From Thalassobacter stenotrophicus (GTDB lineage: Bacteria > Pseudomonadota > Alphaproteobacteria > Rhodobacterales > Rhodobacteraceae), in NCBI RefSeq assembly GCF_001458315.1, contig NZ_CYRX01000032.1:123902-187901 (forward strand): a stretch of 64,000 bases of DNA, read 5' to 3'. Below are positions 1 to 8,996 of the stretch, piece by piece. The position numbers and the translations under genes were made by a program. Numbering within the stretch: position 1 is the stretch's first letter; each line of letters opens with the position of its first letter. The notes beneath the pieces were generated by a model. The model was not told where the DNA came from. It saw only the letters and a program-made list of their open reading frames with translations, and ran no database searches.

Positions 1-136
1 ATGTGGTCACGTCATCATTGCGGCGCATGATGACGCGGATGCGGGTGAACTGCCCCTCGCAGTCGCGATGCCAGGCCTCTTGGGCGAAGTTTGGATCGGC
101 GAAGAGCATATCGAGGGCCACGGCAAATGCCGTCAT
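1..136 (-). CDS. Phage head-tail attachment protein, N-terminal part, runs off the window
   Basis: An ATG at 136-134 opens a frame that is still open at base 1. The 45 visible codons begin MTAFAVALDMLFADPNFAQ and continue with an RIRVIMRR stretch, resembling the start of short alphaproteobacterial phage head-tail joining/attachment proteins (FII-like). It starts 12 bases after the capsid stop with a GAGG stretch just upstream, so it is most likely translated from the same transcript. Family assignment rests on N-terminal similarity and position only. Confidence 0.6.
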   Translation of the reverse strand, partial: MTAFAVALDMLFADPNFAQEAWHRDCEGQFTRIRVIMRRNDDVTT

Positions 137-148
137 TGCTTTCGTGCC

Positions 149-1171
149 TCAGTTCGAGCTGAAGAGCCGGATGGCGAGCCGTGGACGCTTGTTCACAGGT
201 AAGGTGGAGGCCTCGGTCATAAGATCGATCCAGCGTCCTTTGCTGTCTATCTGCTGGCGGGCATAGAGCGGCAAGCCGACAGTATTGGCGGTCTCCAGCA
301 AATTGGCCGGGCCGCCATAAGTGGTGAAGGTGTCGAAGGTGCCAAGGGGGAAGGCGATGCCTTCGCCTGCGGGGATCAAGCGCTCCGTTGTTCCATTCGA
401 GAGCGCTACCGAGCCGTTATATTCTTCAAAGAGCAGCCCCGCGAAGGGGAAGGCGCGGCGCATGTCTTCCCGCAACGGCTGACCTCCATTTGCAGAGAAG
501 TATTTATAGGCTTCTTCGGTCTTTGGGTGGCTGATTAATTTGTCGAAGAACTCGGGGCTGATCAAAGCATGGGCCGTGGTCATGGTCTCGCCCAAGAGAT
601 TGTCTTCGATGGCACGTAAAATACTGCGCACTTTACTCTGGATATTGGTGCCTGCCGTCCCGAAAACAAAGTCGACCTCAATCGGTTCCAAGCCAAATTC
701 AGTGAAATAGTTGTAGAGGGTCGTGCCCGCGCCATCCTTCACGATACCGCGCAGCGCATTCATCTCCATGTATTCGCGGGTCTGGGCATGCTTTCGGCGC
801 ATCAGCGTCAGCTTGCGGTTCATCACTTCGACTAGCGGGTCAGCTGCATCCGAGATGCCCAGCGCGGGCATCCCCTGAATGTCGGCGGGCAGGATCACGT
901 CATCATGGGGGATCCACGGGAGCGCAAAGCTGCGCATCGAGCGCTGCTCGCGGGTGCCGACGGTGGCCGGCGCGCCCAGTGGGACTGAGGGCAGGAGGCT
1001 GAGGACGCCTTCGCGCTGCTCAATCACCACAGAGCGTTGCGTGACGCCTTCAAAGCGGAAGAGGCCGATCTGGCCAAGACGGGTGTAGAGATTGGGCAGG
1101 ATGTTAATGGCCTGCGTCATCTCGGCGAGCGAATAGCCGTCCGCATCAAACGGGTTGCGTGTGATGGTCAT
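149..1171 (-). CDS. Phage major capsid protein (gpE family)
   Basis: This 340-residue protein matches the lambda E-type major capsid family in length, in its N-terminal MTITRNPFDADGYSLAEMTQ style, and in its place directly after the decoration protein. It would form the procapsid and capsid shell. No N-terminal scaffold extension is visible. A GGAG lies a few bases before the ATG. It follows the decoration gene by 41 bases, and both lie after a strong terminator-like hairpin, so they may be transcribed separately from the upstream head genes. No truncation is seen. Confidence 0.9.
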   Translation of the reverse strand: MTITRNPFDADGYSLAEMTQAINILPNLYTRLGQIGLFRFEGVTQRSVVIEQREGVLSLLPSVPLGAPATVGTREQRSMRSFALPWIPHDDVILPADIQGMPALGISDAADPLVEVMNRKLTLMRRKHAQTREYMEMNALRGIVKDGAGTTLYNYFTEFGLEPIEVDFVFGTAGTNIQSKVRSILRAIEDNLLGETMTTAHALISPEFFDKLISHPKTEEAYKYFSANGGQPLREDMRRAFPFAGLLFEEYNGSVALSNGTTERLIPAGEGIAFPLGTFDTFTTYGGPANLLETANTVGLPLYARQQIDSKGRWIDLMTEASTLPVNKRPRLAIRLFSSN

Positions 1172-1212
1172 GGGGAACTCCGGAGAAATGGGGGAGGAAT
1201 GTTGCGGCCTGA

Positions 1213-1599
1213 TCAGGCGGGATCGCGCGGGATGATGCCGAGTGCGGTCAGCTGGGCATGCTTGGCCGCCGTTTTGGCGGCGTCATCTACGCTGGCGTCG
1301 AAGACTAGGGCCGCTTGTGAGGCGATGGCCGGACCGCGCACGATGACGACGGCCTTTTGGTCTGCGGCACTGGCATCGGTGGCATAGAGAAGCACAGCTG
1401 CAGCATTCTGTGCGCCATCACTGCCTGCTGCAGTGCTGAGCTTCATCTTGCCGCTCGCTGTGATGCGGCCAAGCACAGCGCCAACCGGATAATTGGCGCC
1501 GGCCAGTAGCGTGACGGTCTCGCGGGTGTAGTTGGGGTTCAGCTCGTATTTGAGCACATCGCCCATGGTGGGCGGTTGGGTGAGCACGGACATGGGCAA
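1213..1599 (-). CDS. Phage head decoration protein (gpD-like)
   Basis: This 128-residue protein has the form of the lambda-D/HDPD head decoration family: a short N-terminal arm, then a small beta-rich domain with LLAGANYPVGAVLGRIT. Such proteins trimerise on the expanded capsid and stabilise it. It sits between the head protease and the capsid protein, the usual position. A second leftward frame at 1418-1606 overlaps it and is a shadow. Confidence 0.85.
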   Translation of the reverse strand: MPMSVLTQPPTMGDVLKYELNPNYTRETVTLLAGANYPVGAVLGRITASGKMKLSTAAGSDGAQNAAAVLLYATDASAADQKAVVIVRGPAIASQAALVFDASVDDAAKTAAKHAQLTALGIIPRDPA

Positions 1600-1620
1600 T
1601 CTCCAAAAGATTGGGGTCAG

Positions 1621-1655
1621 AAAAAATCCCCCGCCGGGGAGGAACGGCGGGGGAT
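1621..1655 (-). terminator. Strong intrinsic terminator inside the head operon
   Basis: Read leftwards, ten-base arms (ATCCCCCGCC and GGCGGGGGAT) at 1626-1655 form a perfect stem with a 10-base loop, followed at once by six Ts. It lies between the protease stop (1689) and the decoration start (1599). Confidence 0.85.
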
Positions 1656-1688
1656 CAGGTGGGCGGTTCGCGATGAGTGGGAGGGTGC

Positions 1689-3119
1689 TCAGTTGTTACG
1701 ACCCGCCGAGGCAGCCTTCTTTGCGGCAGCCACAATTGGGCTTTCCACGGATTTTGGCAGAACAGGGGACGGCGGTGCCGCCACAATGTCGCGTGCATCT
1801 GCGGCGGCGCTCGCTTGGTCCAAAACCAATCGGCGCAAAGCCTCTGGGGCTGTTCCGTCGCGCAGAGCTTTCGCGGCGTCAATCGCGATGCCGAGGCGAC
1901 CTGCCTGGGCTGTGATCTCTGCAATCTCGGCTGCTGACTCGCGAAGCTGTGCAGAGATCTCTGCCAGATTGGAAGGTTTCGTGCCGGCCGGTGTAGGTGA
2001 TGCTGCGGCAGCGTCTGAGGCGGTCCCTGTGTCTTCTTGCAGCATTTCTTCTATATCGTCTGGGGCGTCGGATAGCTGTTCTGCTTCGTATAGCACCGTG
2101 TCTTCGGCATCGGTGGTTTCTGTATTTGCCTCTTCGGTATCTGTTTTGGCGCTCATGGCGGCCTCCTTTGCTCGGGGATGACTGGCGCGGCGCAGCCGCG
2201 CGGTAGGTGATGGGGCAGACAGGCTTTCGCGAAAGCGGGCAAAGCCACGGGAGAGGTCGATCACCTCATCGGCAAGGCCCGCGGCGACGGCATCCGTCCC
2301 GCGATAGGTCGCGGCCTCGGTGGCCAGCGCTGCCTCCTGGCTCAGGCGCCCAGCGCGGCCCACGGCGACAGTCTCGGCGAAGAGAAAGCGTAGAACATCG
2401 ATCTCGCGCTGCATGTTGCCACGCACATTTGGCGGCAAAGGCTCATAGGGATTGCCATCAACCTTATGATCACCGGAATGGATCATCGTCACGCGCACGC
2501 CGTCCTGATCCAACTGGCCGCTGAGATCGGCATGCATCACCACCACACCGATACTGCCGACGGCGCCGGTGCGCGGTAGCAGGATCCGGTCAGCCTGGGA
2601 TGCCAGTGCGTAGCCAGCCGAGAAGGCGTGTTCAGCGACAAAGGCCCAGACGGGCTTTGCGCCTCGGATCGCCCGGATGCGATCTGCGAGGTCAAAAATC
2701 CCGGCCACCTCGCCGCCGAAACTGTCGATTTCTAATGCAATGCCGCGCACCGCCGGATCGCTGGCTGCCGCCTCAACCTGTGTTGCGATCCCCTCATAGC
2801 TTGTTTGGCCAGAGGATTGCCCGATCCAACCGCCCCGATGGATCAAGACGCCCGAGATCTCGATCACCGCGATGCCGTCTACGACCGCGTAGGGCGCATT
2901 GCCATTTTGCTGCAGGTGGTCGGCGAGGTTGCCGGCCAAAATGCTGGCCTTTGCGGGAAGATGTGCTGCGGTGCTGTCTGACGCGTCGTCGTGATCAGAG
3001 AGATCGACCGGCCGTCCCAGAAGACGCGGCCCGAGCCCTGACAGAAACGCCATGGCCTTGGAGGGTTCCACCAAGAGCGGCGTGTTGAAAGAGCGTGCTG
3101 CAATGCGGGCGTGGAGCAT
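1689..3119 (-). CDS. S49-family (SppA/ClpP-fold) head maturation protease
   Basis: This 476-residue protein has an S49 peptidase core at about residues 80-300. It includes IDSFGGEVAG near 131-140, a nucleophile serine about residue 167 in AFSAGYALAS, and a candidate general-base lysine near 219 in SGDHKVDG. In lambda-type phages the equivalent protein (gpC) cleaves portal and scaffold during head maturation, and the scaffold is often encoded in its C-terminal third. Here the C-terminal 170 residues are acidic and helical and could serve as scaffold. Its ATG overlaps the portal TAA by one base (TAATG). Confidence 0.9.
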   Translation of the reverse strand: MLHARIAARSFNTPLLVEPSKAMAFLSGLGPRLLGRPVDLSDHDDASDSTAAHLPAKASILAGNLADHLQQNGNAPYAVVDGIAVIEISGVLIHRGGWIGQSSGQTSYEGIATQVEAAASDPAVRGIALEIDSFGGEVAGIFDLADRIRAIRGAKPVWAFVAEHAFSAGYALASQADRILLPRTGAVGSIGVVVMHADLSGQLDQDGVRVTMIHSGDHKVDGNPYEPLPPNVRGNMQREIDVLRFLFAETVAVGRAGRLSQEAALATEAATYRGTDAVAAGLADEVIDLSRGFARFRESLSAPSPTARLRRASHPRAKEAAMSAKTDTEEANTETTDAEDTVLYEAEQLSDAPDDIEEMLQEDTGTASDAAAASPTPAGTKPSNLAEISAQLRESAAEIAEITAQAGRLGIAIDAAKALRDGTAPEALRRLVLDQASAAADARDIVAAPPSPVLPKSVESPIVAAAKKAASAGRNN

Positions 3120-4627
3120 TAGGGTCGGTCCTCTTCGGTGCGTGAACGCGCTGATACGTCATCGGCTGCGTCATCGCTGCGATTGTCATCTTCGCTGTCG
3201 TCGTTGACCGGCACTGCCTGCACACCTTGCGCGGGCGAACCCGGCCGGCGGAAGTCGAGACCCAGCGCGCGCTCACGTGCGCGCTCCGCGGCAACCTCCC
3301 GATCAACCTGCTCGGCGTCATAGCCGCGCTCGGCGATGGCCTGAGTGCGAGATTTGAGCCCCGCTTCGATCTGGGCGATTTCAGCATTGGCGTCTTTGAG
3401 TGGATCGACCCAGTCCCATTTCGTGGGGAGCCAATCCGCGGCGAGCATACGCGGGCGATCCGTTTCATAGCCTGGAAGCGTCATTGCGCCAGAGAGCACA
3501 GCCAAATCCAGCCAGCGCGCATAGGCGGGCCGGCAGAGCTGATAGACCATCACCGAGTGCTGCCAGGCCGAGACCCGGCGGCGGAATTCTATCAGGGCAA
3601 GGCGCGAGTTCGAGAAGTTCCCCTTTACCATGTCGTTCGCGAGGTAGGGATAGGGGATCCCGAGCGCGGCTGAGATCTGAAGCAGCGTCCGGTATTGAAA
3701 CGGCTCGTAGGTTGCCCCGCTGTCTGCTGGCTGGCCTACGGTCACATCTTCACCCGGATCCAGTCGCACGATTTGACCGGGGCTGATCTCGACGCCTGCG
3801 GGCATCTCCTCGTCGTCCAAGGGGGCCAGCGGGTTCTCTGGCGCAGGCGAGGTCACGAACATCGCATACATGGCCGCGACTTTCTTCCGGTCAAGTTCCG
3901 CATCATCGTATTGATCCAGGAGAAAGAGCTTCACGATGGCTGGGGCCAGTTTTGACACACCGCGCAACTGACCACCCTCAACTGGGTCAATCACATGGAT
4001 CACCTCCGAAGCGGGCACGCGGACAATCTCGCCGGAAAGCCCCGGATCGGTGCTGTCGCCCGGATGGCGCCGCAGGAAGTGATAGGCAACACGTCGCCCG
4101 ATCCGATCGAACTCGATCCCTTGGCGGATGGCATTGCCATTCCGCGCCACGCCGGTCTCATGCAGTGGCAGCATTTCTGAGGGCAGCATCTGAAGCTGCA
4201 GCGGTACTGTCAGCCCATCCTCGGGCCGCCGGGGCCTGATCCGGACAAAGACCTCACCCGCCAGAAACACCTCGCGGGCAGCCCGGCGCTGCAGCCCGTA
4301 GAAATCCGTCAGCCCCTCGGCGTCCGCCTCATCCGTCCAGGCGAGCCACAACCGCTGAAGTTCTTCCTTGCGAGCAGCATCGACCAGTTTCGAGATCGGC
4401 TTGATCCCGTCGCCCACGGTGTTGGCCGCCCAGCTTTCCACCGCATTCACGGCATAGCCGTTGTTGCGCACGAGCCAACGTGCACGTGCAGTGATGTCTG
4501 GTCCTGAGGCCGCAATCAGCGCATTCACATGTGCGTGGGTCGCTTGGAACCCGCGAAGACGGCGATGATGCTGGCCCGCGTCAAACCCGCCGATAAACGC
4601 TCCAAGGCGCTGACGCCAGTTCATCAC
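3119..4627 (-). CDS. Phage portal protein, lambda family
   Basis: At 502 residues this is the normal length for the lambda B-type portal family. The N-terminus (WRQRLGAFIGGFDAG...) and the LLQISAALGIPYPYLANDM block near residue 330 are characteristic. It would form the dodecameric DNA channel at the head vertex and dock terminase. It overlaps the gpW-like gene upstream by four bases and the protease downstream by one base, so the three are translationally coupled. The C-terminal 50 residues are acidic and low complexity. Confidence 0.93.
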   Translation of the reverse strand: MMNWRQRLGAFIGGFDAGQHHRRLRGFQATHAHVNALIAASGPDITARARWLVRNNGYAVNAVESWAANTVGDGIKPISKLVDAARKEELQRLWLAWTDEADAEGLTDFYGLQRRAAREVFLAGEVFVRIRPRRPEDGLTVPLQLQMLPSEMLPLHETGVARNGNAIRQGIEFDRIGRRVAYHFLRRHPGDSTDPGLSGEIVRVPASEVIHVIDPVEGGQLRGVSKLAPAIVKLFLLDQYDDAELDRKKVAAMYAMFVTSPAPENPLAPLDDEEMPAGVEISPGQIVRLDPGEDVTVGQPADSGATYEPFQYRTLLQISAALGIPYPYLANDMVKGNFSNSRLALIEFRRRVSAWQHSVMVYQLCRPAYARWLDLAVLSGAMTLPGYETDRPRMLAADWLPTKWDWVDPLKDANAEIAQIEAGLKSRTQAIAERGYDAEQVDREVAAERARERALGLDFRRPGSPAQGVQAVPVNDDSEDDNRSDDAADDVSARSRTEEDRP

Positions 4628-4833
4628 AGATCCTTCACGGCGAAGGGCCGGAGCATCCGTCCAGCGCCACGCTCGAGTTTTGCAATACGCCGTTCGACAT
4701 CGCCTATGGCGGCGGCGAGTTCGGCATCCGTGCCGTAGTTCACGGTCTTGCCGTCATAGCTGACAGACCGCGTGCCGCTGTAGCGCGCGCCCAAAAGCGC
4801 GCTGTGGCGGAGTTTTAACTCGTCGAGGGTCAT
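4624..4833 (-). CDS. gpW-like head-tail joining protein
   Basis: This 69-residue protein begins MTLDELKLRHSALLGARYSG and matches the size and fold pattern of lambda gpW: two helices around a short hairpin (RSVSYDGKTVNYGT). gpW binds the portal ring and completes the head before tail joining. The gene lies between large terminase and portal, as in lambda. It starts 4 bases after the terminase stop and overlaps the portal start. Confidence 0.88.
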   Translation of the reverse strand: MTLDELKLRHSALLGARYSGTRSVSYDGKTVNYGTDAELAAAIGDVERRIAKLERGAGRMLRPFAVKDL

Positions 4834-4836
4834 CTA

Positions 4837-6876
4837 TCATTCCATGTATTTGGGCGTACTGATCTTCCAGCCACGCCGCCGGGGCGCTGCGATCCGCCCT
4901 GCTTGCGGTTCTGCAACCTTCTCTGGCAGGTCCGTCTGATCACTGATCTTGGTTTCCACGCCGGCCTGCTTCTCCAATTGGCGCCACATGCGTTCATCAA
5001 AACGGTCGGCGCCGAGAATCCATGCCGCGGCCCGGGCGTAGACCCGTGTGTCCAGCGCCTCGTTGCGCTCGCGCATCTTTTGCCATTCCTGGCGGGCATA
5101 GCCGCGCCGGTCACGTATGGTGACCAGCTGCTCTGCCACGAGCTGTTTCAGCCATTCGCTGTCGGCCCAGTCGGGCAGGTGGATCATGCCCGCCGGATTG
5201 GGCACACCCAGTGTGCGATCCTCGTCCGAGGGCCGCTCTAGCCGCAGATAGCGATACGTTTCCGCCTTGAAGGTGGCCGTAGCCACCGTCCAGAGCCGCG
5301 CCCCACGCTTGAGCTTCCGCCCATTCACGGTCGCGTCGACAAAGGTCGGGCCCGATACCGGCGTCGCGCGGTTGAACCCTTCGAGACCTTTGACGGGCGC
5401 GACCTGCGCAATGCCTTGCAGCCGCGCCCATGCATAGACCGCGGCGGCTTCATACCCAGTATCGATGGCCAGCTTTGCCAGCGGCATCACCGCGCCGTTC
5501 TCATGCACCCAAGTCTGGCCAAGCAGGTCCGTTAACGCCTGCCAGCAGGCAGGATCTCCAGGCCCGCCCGGAATGACGATGTGGTCAACCAGCCAACTCT
5601 CGAGCCCACGGCCCCAAGCCCAGACATCGACCTCGATGCGGTCCTTTTGCACGTCGGCTCCGGCGGTGAGGAACAGCCCGCCGAGGGGGATCTGCGCAGC
5701 ATATGCCTCACGCCGATCCGCAAGCCGCTGCCATTCCGGCGCGTCGCCGCTTTCAACCCAGGTCTCGCCCAGAAGCGTGTTGCGCGCCGCACGCAGCATC
5801 TCGTCTGATCCTTGGGCCGCCAGCCAGTCCCGCGCGATCTGTTCCCAAGTTTTCCAGCCGATTGGCGAATAAAGTGCTGAGAGGTGGAAGCCGATCGCGT
5901 TAGGATCCGCACTGGTCGCCGTCGCCCGCCATTCCCCACGTGCCAACATATCTGTCTTGTGGTGTTCAGAAATTGAAGCGTCACAGCCTTCACAAGCATA
6001 GGCTGCGGTTTCAGGCTGCCCCTTGTCCCAGCGGAGCCGCTCAAACTGCAGCCATTGCATGTGGTCGCAATGCGGACACGGCACAAAATACCGCCGCTGG
6101 TCGCTGGCGTCGAACTCGCGCTCAATGCGGCTCAATCCCCGGATGGTTGGTGTCGAGACCATGAACACCTTACGTCGATGCGCGAAAGTGGTGGTGCGTG
6201 CTTCAGCCAGGCTGACCGGATCGCCTTCCTCGTCAGCCGAAGCCGGATAGGCATCGACCTCATCGAGAAACACATAACGCGCCGGCATCGAGCGCAGGCC
6301 GGTAGCGCTGTTCGCCCCGGTCAGCACCAGAATGCCGCCCGGAAACTCCTTGGACAGCATCGAGTTGCCCGCGTCGCGAGAGCGCGCCGGTTGGACCCGT
6401 TCTTTCAGCGCGGGGCTGTCCTCAATCAGCGGATCGATGCGGCCCCGCGAGGTGCGCTTGGCCATCTCCACCGTGGGCAGCACCGCCAGCATGGGGCCGG
6501 GCGCATGATGGATGACAAAACCGATCCAGTTGTTGCCGGCTTCTGTTGCGCCGACCTGGGCGGCCTTCATAAAGCTGATCCGCTGCGCCGGATTGTTCGG
6601 CGACAGCGCATCCATGATGGCGCGCAGGTATGGCGTTCGGGCCGTTCGGTATTGCCCGGGTTCGGCGGAAGCGCGCGAGGACAGTTTCCGATGGGTGTCG
6701 GCCCATTCGGAGACTGTGAGGTCAGGGTCGGGCCGCATTCCACGGCGCCATGCGCGCAGGATATCCTCGGCGCCGTCAAAGGCGAGATCGAAGCCTTCAG
6801 TTAGATCAGATGTGTTCTCCTCATCATTCAAGCGCGACCTTGAGGTTGGCCAGGGCGTCGAGCTGCTCTCGGACAT
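4837..6876 (-). CDS. Terminase large subunit, GpA family
   Basis: This 679-residue protein is the ATP-driven DNA packaging motor and maturation nuclease. A Walker A-like loop (QVGATEAG) lies at about residues 107-114 and a Walker B with catalytic acid (LDEVD) at about 204-208. A zinc-finger-like CPHC...CEGC block follows at about 270-300. The nuclease domain occupies the C-terminal half. Length fits lambda GpA (641 residues). The chosen start overlaps the small terminase gene by 53 bases; a later start is possible because the first 30 residues look poorly conserved. Confidence 0.95.
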   Translation of the reverse strand: MSESSSTPWPTSRSRLNDEENTSDLTEGFDLAFDGAEDILRAWRRGMRPDPDLTVSEWADTHRKLSSRASAEPGQYRTARTPYLRAIMDALSPNNPAQRISFMKAAQVGATEAGNNWIGFVIHHAPGPMLAVLPTVEMAKRTSRGRIDPLIEDSPALKERVQPARSRDAGNSMLSKEFPGGILVLTGANSATGLRSMPARYVFLDEVDAYPASADEEGDPVSLAEARTTTFAHRRKVFMVSTPTIRGLSRIEREFDASDQRRYFVPCPHCDHMQWLQFERLRWDKGQPETAAYACEGCDASISEHHKTDMLARGEWRATATSADPNAIGFHLSALYSPIGWKTWEQIARDWLAAQGSDEMLRAARNTLLGETWVESGDAPEWQRLADRREAYAAQIPLGGLFLTAGADVQKDRIEVDVWAWGRGLESWLVDHIVIPGGPGDPACWQALTDLLGQTWVHENGAVMPLAKLAIDTGYEAAAVYAWARLQGIAQVAPVKGLEGFNRATPVSGPTFVDATVNGRKLKRGARLWTVATATFKAETYRYLRLERPSDEDRTLGVPNPAGMIHLPDWADSEWLKQLVAEQLVTIRDRRGYARQEWQKMRERNEALDTRVYARAAAWILGADRFDERMWRQLEKQAGVETKISDQTDLPEKVAEPQAGRIAAPRRRGWKISTPKYME

Positions 6877-7378
6877 GGGTTTCTAGCACCCTTTGCAGGA
6901 TCGCGGTCTCGATCGTTACGGCCTTGCCGGATGCTGTCTCCATCTCTGCGGACAATTGCGCGGCCATCAGTGCGGCCACGCGTGTGGGCCAGGTGACCCA
7001 AAGATCCCGCTCCCGACGAGCGAGACGAAACACTAAGGTCTCGGCGCGCGCCCGATCCACCAATACGCCCTTCTTTTTCTGAATCGACAGTTGGCGCTCT
7101 TGGGCTTGGTAGACCGTAAGCGCCGTCCGAGCCTTTATGTAGGATGTGCTATCGCCTGTGCCCGAGGCCGCTGGCCCGTCACCAGTTGCACCAAACCCAC
7201 CACGTGAGCGTATCTGTTGATCCGGATCGGTCGCTGAACCGCGCCGCGCATCCGAGGCCACCGCGTTGATGGACCCGTCTGCATAAAGCACTAGGCGGCC
7301 GGTCTTGCGGGCTTTTTGCACGGCCCCGCGGGAGATCCCGGCGTGTTCGGCGTAGGCGCGTTCAGATAGTCCTTCCAT
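6824..7378 (-). CDS. Terminase small subunit (Nu1-like)
   Basis: This 184-residue protein has an N-terminal helix-turn-helix (LSERAYAEHAGISRGAVQKA) like the winged-helix DNA-binding domain of lambda Nu1, followed by a linker and a C-terminal helical region that would bind large terminase. It would recognise the cos or pac site. It is the first leftward gene of the packaging operon, and its promoter probably lies in the 120 bases between it and the divergent gene at 7499. Confidence 0.85.
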   Translation of the reverse strand: MEGLSERAYAEHAGISRGAVQKARKTGRLVLYADGSINAVASDARRGSATDPDQQIRSRGGFGATGDGPAASGTGDSTSYIKARTALTVYQAQERQLSIQKKKGVLVDRARAETLVFRLARRERDLWVTWPTRVAALMAAQLSAEMETASGKAVTIETAILQRVLETHVREQLDALANLKVALE

Positions 7379-7498
7379 GACCTGTTCCAGAGCCTCAGAG
7401 CATTGTTATTAAACGGATAAATACGTCTATTTGAGTTGATTAGACTTCCGTGTCGAGCGACTCTCACATCAAGCAAACAGCCTGATTGGAGAAAGCCC

Positions 7499-7780
7499 AT
7501 GAGCACCCGCGCACAGATTGCCATACAGACCGGACCCGAAGAATGGGCGCACGTCTACGTCCACTACGACGGCTACCCCGAGCACATACTGGCAGCACTT
7601 CACGCTTGGACGCCCGAGGACATCCTTGCCGCCCGCGAGATCCGGCAAGTCAGCGCCGAGGCGCTGGACTGTTTTGATCCGCCGCGGACGCCGCGGGTCT
7701 TGCCGCGACCAACCCGCGCCTTTGGCCATTTGTATGTTTGGCAGGACGGCACGTGGGCAGAAGCGGAGGCAGCACAATGA
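7499..7780 (+). CDS. Small phage-associated protein, function unknown
   Basis: This 93-residue protein begins MSTRAQIAIQTGPEEWAHVYVHYDGYPEH. The start was chosen because GGAG lies seven bases upstream of the ATG. I recognise no characterised domain. It has several aromatic and histidine residues and no signal peptide or membrane segment. It is divergent from the terminase operon and its stop overlaps the next start (ATGA), so it is the first gene of a rightward three-gene cassette inside an otherwise leftward phage module. Confidence 0.7.
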   Translation: MSTRAQIAIQTGPEEWAHVYVHYDGYPEHILAALHAWTPEDILAAREIRQVSAEALDCFDPPRTPRVLPRPTRAFGHLYVWQDGTWAEAEAAQ

Positions 7781-8175
7781 GCGAGCTGGTTCTTCCCAGT
7801 CAAAACGAGGCTCACGGGTTTTACGGGCAGATGAGCACCTGCGCGTTGCGGGACAGGCCGACGGATCGGATCTGGACGGTGACCTGCGCCTTTATTGGTT
7901 TGGCCACGGGTGCCGGTACCGAAGATGAGATGCGCGGCATCAGGGATTTCTTGGACAGCTCAATGGGACGGCATTTTGCAGATGATGTGATTGACGCGCA
8001 GCAAGGCCGCGCCACGAACAATGAAATCGCGATCATTAAAGCCATCGAGAAATGGCAAGCCTGGACCATCAGTGCGGAGACCCAGCGGAAAGAAGGCATC
8101 CCGGCCGGGCTGCCATACCTCACGGGTTGGGTGCAGCATTTCGCTGTCACGGCCGCGATGGATGATGCCGACTAA
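7777..8175 (+). CDS. Hypothetical phage-associated protein
   Basis: This 132-residue soluble protein begins MSELVLPSQNEAHGFYGQMS. It is translationally coupled to the preceding gene by a four-base overlap and lies 35 bases before the DUF3489 gene. No catalytic motif is recognised. Residues from GTEDEMRGIRDFLDSSMG onward look helical. Confidence 0.7.
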   Translation: MSELVLPSQNEAHGFYGQMSTCALRDRPTDRIWTVTCAFIGLATGAGTEDEMRGIRDFLDSSMGRHFADDVIDAQQGRATNNEIAIIKAIEKWQAWTISAETQRKEGIPAGLPYLTGWVQHFAVTAAMDDAD

Positions 8176-8210
8176 CCAGTTTCACGAGACATTTTGAAAA
8201 GGAGCAAACG

Positions 8211-8780
8211 ATGCCCAAACTCACCGATTCACAATCTATTATCCTCACGCGCGCCGCATCCCGCCCTCGCAACTTGGCCATGCCGTTGCCTAAGGGGTTG
8301 GCTGGCGCTGCGGCCAAGATGACTGTTGGCAAAATGATCGAGCGCGGCTGGCTTGAAGAGGTCGACGCCAATCTCTGCCGCAAAGAGCCGCTCTGGCGGG
8401 AGACCGGCGATGGTCACGGCACAACCTTGATTGCAACTGAGGCCGGGCTTGAAGCTATCGGCATTGATCCGGTCGTCGCAAGTACAGTTAGCAACATCTG
8501 CAAGGCCCGACCGGCGGGTAAACCTGCAGAAGCGGCCGCAGAGGCAAGCGAAGGCCCTAGGCTGGCCTCTATCCGGCAAGGTACCAAGCAGGCCCTGTTG
8601 ATCGACATGCTGCAACGCCCCGAAGGTGCCTCTATCAACGAGATTGTTGAGGCGACATCTTGGCAAGCGCATACGGCGAGAGGTGCAATCTCTGGTGCCC
8701 TCAAGAAGAAGCTTGGCCTACCAATCACGTCCGAGAAACACCCCGAACGCGGCACTGTTTACAAATTGGACGCGGCCTGA
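8211..8780 (+). CDS. DUF3489-type winged-helix protein
   Basis: This 189-residue protein has an N-terminal helical domain (LTDSQSIILTRAASRP) and a C-terminal winged-helix-like domain with GTKQALLIDMLQRPEGASINEIVEATSWQ split around residues 125-155. That pattern is typical of the DUF3489 family, widespread in alphaproteobacterial prophages and islands. DNA binding is plausible from the fold but not shown. An AAAAGGAG ribosome site precedes the ATG. Confidence 0.8.
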   Translation: MPKLTDSQSIILTRAASRPRNLAMPLPKGLAGAAAKMTVGKMIERGWLEEVDANLCRKEPLWRETGDGHGTTLIATEAGLEAIGIDPVVASTVSNICKARPAGKPAEAAAEASEGPRLASIRQGTKQALLIDMLQRPEGASINEIVEATSWQAHTARGAISGALKKKLGLPITSEKHPERGTVYKLDAA

Positions 8781-8789
8781 GCCAGCCCA

Positions 8790-8996
8790 TTATCGCCATC
8801 GCTCGAACAGTCGGCGTAGCGCATAACTGCGCAGCAAGGAAATCATCACAAACAGTGCACCGATTGCAAGGTTGTCGCCAAGGCTGACTTGCAGTCCAAA
8901 CCATGGGAACACCATGATCTGCGTTAAGATTGCCAATGCATAGCCTACCACAACGTTGGTGACCGCCTCGATAAGTGATTGGCGCCGCGACTGCAT
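8790..8996 (-). CDS. Small membrane protein, DUF7220-like
   Basis: This 68-residue protein (from the ATG at 8996; a GTG one codon earlier is possible) has two hydrophobic segments, about residues 12-32 and 40-58, joined by FGLQVSLGDNLAIGA, and ends in basic residues. It resembles short DUF7220 proteins found beside methylases in Rhodobacterales prophages. Its ATG overlaps the methylase stop (TGATG), so the two are coupled. Function is unknown. Confidence 0.75.
   Translation of the reverse strand: MQSRRQSLIEAVTNVVVGYALAILTQIMVFPWFGLQVSLGDNLAIGALFVMISLLRSYALRRLFERWR

Noticed and set aside
6055..6804. Rightward 249-residue open frame
   Set aside because: It lies wholly inside the large terminase gene on the other strand and has no recognisable domain; long shadow frames are expected in high-GC genes.
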